From the NCBI GenBank assembly GCA_013335425.1, contig JAAXVQ010000002.1, positions 1 to 22,523 of the forward strand: a stretch of 22,523 nucleotides of DNA, written 5' to 3'. The stretch comes from Candidatus Firestoneibacteriota bacterium. Lineage in GTDB: Bacteria > Oederibacteriota > JAAXVQ01. A program made the translations under genes and the position numbers. Below the pieces are notes generated by a model. The model ran no database searches and was not told the origin of the DNA. It saw nothing but the letters and a program-made list of their open reading frames with translations. Shown in pieces: positions 6,224-13,840 of the stretch (positions are counted from its first letter, which is position 1; the number at the start of each line of letters is the position of its first letter).

Positions 6224-6997
6224 ATGGAGATCGCGTTGCCGTGGGTGCAGATTTTTGTTCTGGGCGTGGTGCGGGTGGCGGCGTTTTTGGTGCAAGCGCC
6301 CATCTTGGGCACCAGCGCCGTGCCCATGCTCGTCAAAGTGATGCTGGCCCTGGTACTGGGCTTTTTCCTAATGCCTGGTGATGCGGTTTCAGCCGCCAAC
6401 CAGGCCTGGGGTTGGCTGCCGTTTATGCTGCTGTTGCTCAAGGAAACGTTGGTGGGCTGGCTTATGGGAATATCGTTGTTCGTACTGATGGCGGCTTTGC
6501 AGGCGGCCGGCGAACTGGTGGGTTTTCAAATGATGTTTTCAGCGGCGAGCACGTTTTCCATGCTCAACCTGGAACAAAGCACGGTCACGGGGAATTTGTT
6601 CAACTTCCTGGCCATGTTGGTTTTTGTGGGGGTAGACGGGCACCATGCCCTTTTGGGGGCTCTGGACCTGAGCTTCCGGGTTTTGCCCGTTTTCAGTTTT
6701 CCGGCCTCCTTGGGCACGTTCCACGCTTGGAGCACCCTGCTGGGACGGATTTTTGAAATCAGCGTCAAGCTCTCGCTGCCGCTGTTGGCCGCCCTGTTTA
6801 TCACCAATGCGATTCTGGGCATGATTGCCCGGACCATGCCGCAAATCAATGTCTTTGTCATCGGCATGCCCGTGCAAATCGTCGCCGGTTTTGTGATTTT
6901 AATCATGATGCTCGGCGGGTTGATAGCCGCCGAAACGCACGGTTTTATGCAATGGGCTCATGAGCTTAAAGGCTTTATCCATCAGTTGCAACCTTAG
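6224..6997 (+). CDS. fliR: Flagellar type III export gate protein FliR
   Basis: 257 residues with about six predicted hydrophobic helices. The region AALQAAGELVGFQMMFSAAS followed by NLEQSTVTGNLFNFLAMLVF is the family core, and FVIGMPVQIVAGFVILIMML lies near the C-terminus. FliR is the single-copy subunit that completes the FliP5-FliQ4-FliR1 export gate. AAGGAG at 6214-6219 precedes ATG 6224, nine bases after the fliQ stop. It is not fused to FlhB, as happens in some clostridia; flhB starts 15 bases downstream. Confidence 0.96.
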   Translation: MEIALPWVQIFVLGVVRVAAFLVQAPILGTSAVPMLVKVMLALVLGFFLMPGDAVSAANQAWGWLPFMLLLLKETLVGWLMGISLFVLMAALQAAGELVGFQMMFSAASTFSMLNLEQSTVTGNLFNFLAMLVFVGVDGHHALLGALDLSFRVLPVFSFPASLGTFHAWSTLLGRIFEISVKLSLPLLAALFITNAILGMIARTMPQINVFVIGMPVQIVAGFVILIMMLGGLIAAETHGFMQWAHELKGFIHQLQP

Positions 6998-7012
6998 AAA
7001 GGGCTTTTTTCT

Positions 7013-8074
7013 ATGGCCGATCCGAGCAAAACAGAATCCGCAACGCCGAAAAAACGGCGGGAAGCCCGCGCCGAGGGCAAAGTCGCGCGGAGCCAGGAGT
7101 TGGCCAGCAGCGTGAATTTAATGGTGGGCGTTGCGATGATTTTTCTCACCGGGGCTTTCGCCAGTCACACGCTTAAAACCTATACGGTCAAAGTATTTGC
7201 GCAAATGTCCACGCTCCCCGGGGATTTGCAGGAAATGATGCCCTTTTTGATGCAAGCGGGCATTGCTTCCCTCACGCTGATGGCGCCGATTTTGGCCGCG
7301 CTGCTGGTGGCCGGGTTGCTGATCAATTACGGGCAGGTGGGTTTTCAGTTTTCGGGGGACGCCTTAATACCCAAAGCTGACCGCCTCAACCCGCTCAATG
7401 GTTTCAAACGCATTTTTTCAGCCAAGGGATGGGTGGAGTTGTTGAAAGCCGCTGTAAAAATTGCGCTTTCGGGAGCCATCGCCTGGTCGGTTTTTTCCCG
7501 CCGTTTGCCGGAGCTGATTTTGACCACCCAAGCCCCCTTGATCGCCGGTCTCAACCGCTCCGGGGACATGCTCTGGGAAATGGCTTGGAAAGTCGGCCTT
7601 TTCTTCCTGGTGCTGGGGGCGGCGGATTATGCCTGGCAGAAATACGAATTTGAGAAAAACCTGAAGATGACCAAGCAGGAAATTCGGGATGAGTACCGCC
7701 AAACCGAGGGTGACCCCATGGTCAAGTCCAAGCGCCGGTCCAAACACCGGCGTTTGGTCATCTCGCGCATGGCCGCGGAAGTGGCGCGGGCGGATGTGGT
7801 AACCGTCAACCCCACGCACTATGCGGTGGCCATGCGCTATGACGCGCCCCGCATGCGGGCCCCCAAAGTGGTCGCCAAAGGGCAGGATTACTGGGCCAAG
7901 CGCATTGTGGCCGTGGCCCGTCTTCACCGCATTCCCGTGATTCAAAACAAGGCTGTGACCCGGGCCTTATATAAACAGGTCGAAATCGGACAGGAGATTC
8001 CGCCCGCGCTCTATCGGGCCGTGGCGGAAATCCTGGCGGCGCTTTATCGGCTGCGCGCTCGGCGGAGGGCATGA
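7013..8074 (+). CDS. flhB: Flagellar export switch protein FlhB
   Basis: 353 residues. The hydrophilic N-terminus SKTESATPKKRREARAEGKV is the FlhB/YscU family start. Four membrane helices follow (about 30-205), then the cytoplasmic domain with the autocleavage motif Asn266-Pro267-Thr268-His269 (VNPTHYAVAMRYD). Cleavage between Asn and Pro switches export from rod/hook subunits to filament subunits. All catalytic residues are present. The C-terminus is regular in length, ending soon after EIPPALYRAVAEILAALYRL. The gene follows fliR by 15 bases with GAAAGGG as ribosome site and overlaps the upstream-most ATG of flhA (8071). Confidence 0.97.
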   Translation: MADPSKTESATPKKRREARAEGKVARSQELASSVNLMVGVAMIFLTGAFASHTLKTYTVKVFAQMSTLPGDLQEMMPFLMQAGIASLTLMAPILAALLVAGLLINYGQVGFQFSGDALIPKADRLNPLNGFKRIFSAKGWVELLKAAVKIALSGAIAWSVFSRRLPELILTTQAPLIAGLNRSGDMLWEMAWKVGLFFLVLGAADYAWQKYEFEKNLKMTKQEIRDEYRQTEGDPMVKSKRRSKHRRLVISRMAAEVARADVVTVNPTHYAVAMRYDAPRMRAPKVVAKGQDYWAKRIVAVARLHRIPVIQNKAVTRALYKQVEIGQEIPPALYRAVAEILAALYRLRARRRA

Positions 8075-8076
8075 CC

Positions 8077-10137
8077 ATGGCGAACACGGCATTCAACCGG
8101 TACGGAGAAATCGGCATCGTGGCGGCGATTGTGGGGCTTTTGATCATTATGATCATACCCCTGCCGCCCATGATTTTAAGCCTGCTGATCATCATGAACA
8201 TCGGACTGGGCTTGGTGATTTTGCTGGTCGCCATGTATATCGGCCGGCCTTTGGAGTTCTCGGTGTTTCCCTCCCTGCTCTTGGTGATGACCCTTTTCGA
8301 TTTGTCGCTGCATATTTCCGCCACCCGCTTGATTTTAACCCAGGCCAACGCCGGGCAAGTCATCCGGGGGTTTGGGGAAGTTATGACCGGCGGCAGCCCG
8401 GGGGTGGGGCTGCTGCTGTTTATCATCATCACCATCGTCCAGTTTTTGGTCATTACCAAGGGCTCGGAACGCATTTCCGAAGTCACGGCCCGCTTCACCT
8501 TGGACGCCATGCCCGGCAAGCAGATGTCCATTGACGCGGATTTGAGCGCGGGTCTCATCAGCAACGAGGACGCCAAGGCCCGGCGCGCGGACATCAATGC
8601 CGAGGCGAGCTTCTACGGAGCCATGGACGGGGCCAGCAAGTTCGTCAAAGGCAACGTGGTGGCCGGCTTCATCATCATCGTCATCAACATCGTGGGCGGT
8701 ATCCTGGTGGGGTTTTTCCAAGGGCAAATGGGCTGGCAGGAAGTGCTGCGCACCTACACCCTGTTGACCATCGGCGAAGGCCTGGTCATCATCATTCCTT
8801 CGCTGCTGGTGTCGGTGGCCGCGGCCATCATCATCACCCGGGCGGCTTCGGGCTCCAACTTGGGGGCCGACTCGATCATGCAGTTGCTGGAGCGCCCCCG
8901 GGCCCTGAAAATCGCGGCCTTGACCATGTTCTTGTTTGCCGTGGTGGGCCTGTTTACGACTCTGCCGGTTTTCCCCTTTTTACTCATGGCCGGGCTTCTG
9001 GGTGCCGCCACCCAGCTTTCCAAGCGCCAGGAAACCGCCAAAGCCGAGGCCAAGGTTCAGACCCGAAAACAAAAGGAAGAACCCGTGGACATGGTCGCGC
9101 CCTTTTTGCTGGTCCCCCCCGTGGAATTGGAACTGGGATACGGGCTGCTGGGCATGGTGGACACGGAGCGCAAGGGCAACCTGCTCAGCCGCATTAAAAT
9201 GGTGAGGCAGAACCTGGCCGTGGAACTGGGCATTGTGGTGCCCCCCATACGGGTCAAGGACAACATCAAACTGGGCTCCAACACTTACTCCATCCGGGTT
9301 AAGGGGGTGGAATGCACCCATCATGAACTCTACCCCGGACATTTCCTGGTCATGAACCCTTCCGGCCCTTTGACCAACCTGCCGGGCATCAAGACCGTAG
9401 AGCCGACGTTTGGGTTGTCGGCTATCTGGATCAACGAGTCATTCCGGGAGCGCGCCGAGGTTCAGGGCAACACGGTGGTGGACGCTTCCACGGTGTTAAT
9501 CACCAACTTAATGGAAATTTTGCGGCGGCATGCGTTTGAAATCCTGGGCCGGCAGGAAGTTCAGGTACTTGTCGATCATTTACGCCCCACTTATCCCGCG
9601 GTAATTGACGAATTGATTCCCAATCTCCTCACCCTGGGGGAGGTTCAATTGGTCCTCCAGAACCTGCTGCGGGAGCGGATTCCCATCAAAGACATGGTGA
9701 CCATTCTGGAAACCCTTGCCAATAATGCCCGGATCAGCAAGGATGCCGAGATTTTAACTGAAAATGTCAGGGCGGCCTTGGGCCCCTCTATTTGCCAGCA
9801 ATTTCAAAGCGATCGTAATGTGCTTTCGGTTGTAACCGTGGATCCGGGTTTGGAACGGTTAATTTCCGAATCCGCGCATGTCACTCCGCAAGGCGTTACT
9901 TATGGGTTGGAACCGCCGTTGTTGCAGAAGATGTTCGGTCAAATTCAAAGATTGATGGAAAAATTAATTCCAGGCACGCGTCATCCGGTTTTGCTTTGTT
10001 CCCCCCAGGTGCGCATGCATGTCAAACGCCTGACAGAACGGACGCTGCCGCAATTGGTTGTGCTTTCGTTTAATGAAGTCCCGCAACAATTTAAAGTGCA
10101 ATCCTTGGGTATGGTGGAAATGCCTGTTCCGGCATAA
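8077..10137 (+). CDS. flhA: Flagellar export gate protein FlhA
   Basis: 686 residues from ATG 8077, preferred over ATG 8071 (which overlaps the flhB stop) because GGAGG at 8064-8068 is spaced correctly only for 8077. FlhA is the large nonamer-forming export gate protein. The N-terminal half has about eight membrane helices, including the conserved FHIPEP-family stretch LLLVMTLFDLSLHISATRLI and the cytoplasmic loop with MPGKQMSIDADLSAGLI. The C-terminal domain (about 335-686) binds chaperone-substrate complexes; it begins near VELELGYGLLGMVD. Length and motifs are complete. G+C falls toward the 3' end (roughly 50 percent in 9781-9840 by hand count). No flhF follows; the next gene begins 11 bases later. 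Confidence 0.97.
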   Translation: MANTAFNRYGEIGIVAAIVGLLIIMIIPLPPMILSLLIIMNIGLGLVILLVAMYIGRPLEFSVFPSLLLVMTLFDLSLHISATRLILTQANAGQVIRGFGEVMTGGSPGVGLLLFIIITIVQFLVITKGSERISEVTARFTLDAMPGKQMSIDADLSAGLISNEDAKARRADINAEASFYGAMDGASKFVKGNVVAGFIIIVINIVGGILVGFFQGQMGWQEVLRTYTLLTIGEGLVIIIPSLLVSVAAAIIITRAASGSNLGADSIMQLLERPRALKIAALTMFLFAVVGLFTTLPVFPFLLMAGLLGAATQLSKRQETAKAEAKVQTRKQKEEPVDMVAPFLLVPPVELELGYGLLGMVDTERKGNLLSRIKMVRQNLAVELGIVVPPIRVKDNIKLGSNTYSIRVKGVECTHHELYPGHFLVMNPSGPLTNLPGIKTVEPTFGLSAIWINESFRERAEVQGNTVVDASTVLITNLMEILRRHAFEILGRQEVQVLVDHLRPTYPAVIDELIPNLLTLGEVQLVLQNLLRERIPIKDMVTILETLANNARISKDAEILTENVRAALGPSICQQFQSDRNVLSVVTVDPGLERLISESAHVTPQGVTYGLEPPLLQKMFGQIQRLMEKLIPGTRHPVLLCSPQVRMHVKRLTERTLPQLVVLSFNEVPQQFKVQSLGMVEMPVPA

Positions 10138-10148
10138 AGAGGGTTTTA

Positions 10149-11636
10149 ATGATTCAGAGCAGCAGGGCAAAAAAAATTGTGGCCATCGACGACGAACCGG
10201 AAATCGGTTGGTTGATCACGCGTATTTTGGAAGAGGAGGGCTACCAAGCCTTGGTGGCGGATAACGGCCGCGAGGGGTTGGAGTTGATCCGCCGGGAAAG
10301 TCCGGACGTGGTTCTGCTGGACCTGCGTCTGCCCGAAATGGACGGTTTGGAGGTTCTGCGGCGCGTCAGGGAGTTCGACAAGGACCAAATGGTCATTATC
10401 CTCTCGGCTTTTGAAAGCTTTGAGGTGGCTGTGCAAGCCATGAAACTGGGTTCATATGATTTTTTAACCAAACCCATTAATGTGGAAGAAATGAAAATCA
10501 CCTTGAAGAATGCCTTAAATACCCGGCAACTGGAACAAGAGGTGCGGGTATTAAAACAACAGGTGGCGCAGACCCGGGAAGCCGCCCAGTTGGTCGGGGA
10601 TTGCCAGGCCATGCGGGATCTGGCTCGGCAGATCGAACTGGCGGCTCGGCATGGGGTTTCCACCCTTATTTTGGGTGAAAGCGGAACCGGCAAGGAATTG
10701 ATCGCCCGGGCGGTTCACTATCAAAGCGGGCGCGCGCAACAACCTTTTGTCAGCATAGATTGTTCCACCATACCGGAAAACCTAGTGGAGAGCGAGCTTT
10801 TTGGGTACGAGCGCGGGGCGTTCACTGGGGCTGGGGAACGCAAACCCGGGCGGCTGGAAATGGCCGGCGGCGGCACCTTGTTTCTGGATGAAATCGGCAA
10901 TATGCCTCCGGCCATGCAGATGAAACTTTTACGGGTAATCCAGGAGCGGACCATTGTCCGCCTGGGAGGAAAAGTTCCGATTCACATCGACCTCAGGCTG
11001 ATTGCGGCCACCAACCAGGATTTGCGCCAGGCCATTGCCTTGGGAAAGTTTAGGGAAGATCTCTATTATCGGATCAATGAGTTTCCCCTTCAAGTTCCGC
11101 CCCTGCGGGACCGCGGCGACGACATTCTCACCTTGGCCAAATACTTCCTGGATAAGTTCAATACCGAGTTCAACAAGGAAGTTCGGGAAATTTCACCCGA
11201 AGCCCAGGCGAGGTTGCTGGCCTATGCCTGGCCCGGCAATGTCCGCGAACTGCAAGGCGCCATCAAGCGCGCTTTGATTTTGGCCGGGGATGCAATCGGC
11301 ATAGAACACCTGCCGCCGGAAATTACGGGTGTGACCCGGGAGATGCCGCTGTTGTTTCACACGCGCCCGGATGAAGTCCGTCCCATCAAGGAAGTTTCGC
11401 GCGAGGTGGTGGCCCAGGTGGAGCGGGAAATGATACAACGCGCCCTGGATCGCTCCGGGGGCAATAAGATCAAAACCGCGCGCTGGCTGGGCATTGATTA
11501 TAAAACACTGTTCAACAAATTAAGGCAATACGGACTGGAAGGTTTCGGAAAGACGGAGGGCACCACGCTTCCGGCGGGTGAGGGCCGGCCGCGCCCTGAA
11601 AGCGGACAACTGGCCGTTGGGGAGATTTGCTTATGA
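10149..11636 (+). CDS. NtrC-family sigma-54 response regulator, flagellar type
   Basis: 495 residues in three domains. The receiver (about 8-122) has the acidic pair Asp14-Asp15, phosphoryl acceptor Asp58 (VVLLDLRLPEMDG), Ser86 and Lys108. The AAA+ domain (about 150-380) has Walker A GESGTGKE (176-183), the sigma-54 contact loop GAFTGA (223-228) and Walker B LFLDE (244-248). A Fis-type helix-turn-helix (about 437-477, ending YKTLFNKLRQYGL) binds DNA. All key residues are present, so it should be phosphorylatable and able to open sigma-54 promoters. Known relatives that control flagella are FlrC, FleR and FlgR. No kinase is encoded nearby. It replaces flhF/flhG in position after flhA, and overlaps the next ATG by four bases. 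Confidence 0.95.
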   Translation: MIQSSRAKKIVAIDDEPEIGWLITRILEEEGYQALVADNGREGLELIRRESPDVVLLDLRLPEMDGLEVLRRVREFDKDQMVIILSAFESFEVAVQAMKLGSYDFLTKPINVEEMKITLKNALNTRQLEQEVRVLKQQVAQTREAAQLVGDCQAMRDLARQIELAARHGVSTLILGESGTGKELIARAVHYQSGRAQQPFVSIDCSTIPENLVESELFGYERGAFTGAGERKPGRLEMAGGGTLFLDEIGNMPPAMQMKLLRVIQERTIVRLGGKVPIHIDLRLIAATNQDLRQAIALGKFREDLYYRINEFPLQVPPLRDRGDDILTLAKYFLDKFNTEFNKEVREISPEAQARLLAYAWPGNVRELQGAIKRALILAGDAIGIEHLPPEITGVTREMPLLFHTRPDEVRPIKEVSREVVAQVEREMIQRALDRSGGNKIKTARWLGIDYKTLFNKLRQYGLEGFGKTEGTTLPAGEGRPRPESGQLAVGEICL

Positions 11637-11905
11637 ACAGGGTTTGGGCGTTTGCCGCCAATGCGTCCTTGGTGTTCGGCGGGTTGAGCATGGCCGTGGA
11701 AACTGTGCTGGGACATAACCCGGTTACGATTATGGTACGGGCAAGCATAAGCATTTTGGCCGCGGGTTTGGCGGGTTTCTTTTTCCGGTGGCTCTTGGAA
11801 CATTGGATCCAAGCGGTTCAGGCCAAGGCTCAGGCGGAGGGCAATCCCGAGATTGTTAAAACCAATGCTGCAGCAGCCAAATCGGCGGTTAAGGTAGGGA
11901 GGTGA
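11633..11905 (+). CDS. Small two-helix membrane protein, unknown
   Basis: 90 residues from ATG 11633, which overlaps the regulator stop (ATGA) and has GGGGAG at 11619-11624. I do not recognise the family. The sequence has an N-terminal hydrophobic stretch (about 6-25, FAANASLVFGGLSMAVETVL) and a second helix (about 32-54, TIMVRASISILAAGLAGFFF), then an amphipathic Trp-containing part and a hydrophilic tail rich in Ala and Lys. Position between the sigma-54 regulator and fliA, with tight overlap on both sides, argues it is a true gene of the flagellar regulon. It sits where flhG normally lies but has no P-loop. It could be a small membrane regulator or a motor accessory. Confidence 0.75.
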   Translation: MNRVWAFAANASLVFGGLSMAVETVLGHNPVTIMVRASISILAAGLAGFFFRWLLEHWIQAVQAKAQAEGNPEIVKTNAAAAKSAVKVGR

Positions 11906-11911
11906 TGACGC

Positions 11912-12691
11912 ATGGAGGCTGATGAACGGCAGGACTGGGAACGCTATAAACAGCAAGGTTCTGCCGAAGATCATGAACGCCTCTGCGTCCGTTATCTCCC
12001 TTTTGTCAAACGTTTGGTCGGGCGCATGGAAATATACTTTGGCGACGGCGCCTTGGATAGGAACGATTTATACCATGCAGGTGTCATCGGTTTGATTGAT
12101 GCCATTGAAAAGTTTGACCCAGACCGGGAGATTGAATTTACCACCTACGCGCAGCAGCGTATTCGCGGGGCGGTATATGACGAAATTCGCGCTTTGGACG
12201 GCCTTTCGCCGCGTTCCCGGCGGCAGAAACGGCAATTGGAAAAAAAACGCGATGAGTTGCAGACCCGGCTCCTGCGTCCGCCGACGGACGAGGAAACGGC
12301 GACGGAACTGGGCGTGAGTTTGGAACGGTTTTATCAACTGCAAACCGAATTGGCCGCCCAGCGTGTATCTCCGGGCGTTTCCGAAGACCACGAAGATGAA
12401 TTGATCCTCTACACCGATCGGCCGGTGGAACAAAAGCTTGCACCCTGGATCCCCGAAGCCGACGGCTTGAGCCCGGCTGAAAAAGCCAAGTTTTTAGCGG
12501 CTAAAATTGATCAGTTGCCCGAGCGGATGCGGTTGGTTTTGGGGTTGTATTATCGGGACAATTTGACGCTTAAAGAAATTTCTGAAATTTTGCATTTGAC
12601 CGAGGCCCGCATTTGCCAGGTGCATGCTGCGGCCATGGAGCAGTTGTGCGCGGAGTTGAAAGGCCTTAAGAAAATTTTTGTGAACCGCTGA
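11912..12691 (+). CDS. fliA: RNA polymerase sigma factor for flagellar genes, FliA (sigma-28)
   Basis: 259 residues, typical for the FliA/SigD/WhiG group. Region 2 carries the conserved DLYHAGVIGLIDAIEKFDP followed by FTTYAQQRIRGAVYDEIRAL, the latter part being the family-specific recognition of the -10 element. Region 3 follows with SPRSRRQKRQLEKK and region 4 with LPERMRLVLGLYYRDNLTLK then a helix-turn-helix ICQVHAAAMEQL. Sigma-28 transcribes late flagellar genes such as flagellin, motility and chemotaxis genes, and is normally held by FlgM until the hook is complete. The ribosome site GGGAGGTGAT (11897-11906) is near ideal and overlaps the previous stop, suggesting coupling and high expression. 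FlgM is not in this window. Confidence 0.94.
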   Translation: MEADERQDWERYKQQGSAEDHERLCVRYLPFVKRLVGRMEIYFGDGALDRNDLYHAGVIGLIDAIEKFDPDREIEFTTYAQQRIRGAVYDEIRALDGLSPRSRRQKRQLEKKRDELQTRLLRPPTDEETATELGVSLERFYQLQTELAAQRVSPGVSEDHEDELILYTDRPVEQKLAPWIPEADGLSPAEKAKFLAAKIDQLPERMRLVLGLYYRDNLTLKEISEILHLTEARICQVHAAAMEQLCAELKGLKKIFVNR

Positions 12692-12720
12692 AGCGGCGAG
12701 GGTGAAGGGGGTGCGGCGAC

Positions 12721-13044
12721 ATGGTGGAACCCTTGGATATGCAAAACATGCTGGGCCGCACGCCTCTGGTTGAAAAGACGGTGGCCGCCCAACGGGATGA
12801 CGTTCAGCAACAAGCGCATACGGCCGCGCAATTTGCCGTCGCGCGGCAGCATAAAAATGAAAATGTGCAGTTGAAGCGCGACAGTCCGCGGACTGAAGCC
12901 AAAAAGGACAACCCCAAACGCGGCCAGGCTCAAGCCGGCGACGCGGGCGGGGACCCGGCGTCGGAGCCGGAGGAGGCTGGGGAAGTGGAGTTGGTCTCTG
13001 AAACCAGCGATGAACCCAGGCACCGTTTGGATGTCACGATCTGA
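12721..13044 (+). CDS. Small charged protein, unknown, between fliA and PilZ gene
   Basis: 107 residues, no membrane segment. It is rich in Gln, Glu, Lys and Asp and appears largely disordered, with AAQRDDVQQQAHTAAQFAVA in the middle. A small protein with this Gln-rich charged character is often found next to fliA in other phyla, but I do not recognise a named domain. The start has AAGGGGGTG (12705-12713) seven bases before ATG 12721. It is 29 bases after fliA and 12 before the PilZ gene, so it probably belongs to the same transcript. It could help the PilZ protein or be a FliK-like or regulatory peptide; nothing in the sequence decides. Confidence 0.68.
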   Translation: MVEPLDMQNMLGRTPLVEKTVAAQRDDVQQQAHTAAQFAVARQHKNENVQLKRDSPRTEAKKDNPKRGQAQAGDAGGDPASEPEEAGEVELVSETSDEPRHRLDVTI

Positions 13045-13056
13045 TTTGGGGGATGC

Positions 13057-13746
13057 ATGTACGTTTCGGCCGGAGACATTTTCAGCCCAGGGCATAAAAT
13101 CATCCTCTCCCTGCAGGATGCCCGGTACCCTTTGCGCTTTCATCCTTGGGTAAGAGGCTGCGACCACCGGGTCTTGACCTTGGAATTGCCGGATCGGTGG
13201 TGGCGCTTGACCGCCTTTTTACCCGATATGCGCGTGGAATTGAGTACGGTACGGGAAGACACCATTTACGGACTCAAAGGAAGAATCTTGGAAGTGAGCC
13301 AGCGCCCCCCCGGCATGATCGTCGAACATGCCAACCAACTCGAGCGCGTGCAGCGCCGGACTTTTTACCGTTTGGATCATCGCGCCCGGGTGATCATTAC
13401 TCAGGCCGTTTTTCCCGAGGGGCAACGGCTCGGACCTTGGGAAGCATGGGTTACGGACATTTCTGCCGGAGGATTGGGGCTGCGCGTCGGGCAGTTTTTG
13501 CCTCCGGAGACCGCGCTTTCGATCGACAAGCTTTGGGAACATCAGGATCCCCAGATGTTCGAGGCCGAGCCCTACCTGTTGAAAGTCCGCTGGTGCCGGG
13601 TTCATCATCCCGATGGTTTTAAAATCGGGGCGCGGTTTGAATTTCAGGACGTCAAAGCTTCCGACCGCATGGCCCGCATTGTGCATCAACTGCAAGTGCT
13701 TCGTCTCGCCCGCTATCAACATCTCATACCGCAACCCCGGAGCTAG
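13057..13746 (+). CDS. PilZ domain protein (cyclic di-GMP receptor, YcgR-like)
   Basis: 229 residues. The N-terminal ~95 residues form a flagellar brake-type domain (YcgR-N-like barrel, judging by length and position). The PilZ domain follows with both cyclic di-GMP binding motifs: Arg101-Arg105 in RTFYR and Asp134-x-Ser136-x-x-Gly139 in DISAGG. So the protein should bind the second messenger. YcgR relatives slow the motor by contacting FliG, FliM or MotA. The start ATG 13057 follows GGGGGAT. It is the last gene of the flagellar run, and the next gene has its own promoter. I infer control of motility from context. Confidence 0.88.
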   Translation: MYVSAGDIFSPGHKIILSLQDARYPLRFHPWVRGCDHRVLTLELPDRWWRLTAFLPDMRVELSTVREDTIYGLKGRILEVSQRPPGMIVEHANQLERVQRRTFYRLDHRARVIITQAVFPEGQRLGPWEAWVTDISAGGLGLRVGQFLPPETALSIDKLWEHQDPQMFEAEPYLLKVRWCRVHHPDGFKIGARFEFQDVKASDRMARIVHQLQVLRLARYQHLIPQPRS

Positions 13747-13775
13747 TTGCGCGGCAGGCTTTTTTCAGGATTCGC

Positions 13776-13804
13776 TTTATAAAAATGTGAAAAGCCGATA
13801 TAAT
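13776..13804 (+). promoter_or_regulatory. Sigma-70-like promoter for the NlpC/P60 lipoprotein gene
   Basis: TTTATA (13776-13781), 17 bases, TATAAT (13799-13804). The -10 is perfect and the -35 matches four of six. It lies 37 bases before ATG 13841. The overlapping GCCGATAT (13794-13801) resembles a sigma-28 -10, but no TAAA lies at the matching -35 position, so sigma-70 is favoured. Confidence 0.6.
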
Positions 13805-13840
13805 AAAGCATTTCAGAGCGGAAGTTGAGGCTTACGTCCT

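Noticed and set aside
11627..11632. TTG start two codons before the small membrane protein
   Set aside because: ATG 11633 has better spacing to GGGGAG and the usual four-base overlap with the regulator stop.
13794..13801. GCCGATAT as a sigma-28 promoter
   Set aside because: The expected TAAA 15 bases upstream is CTTT; a perfect TATAAT with a four-of-six -35 overlaps it.
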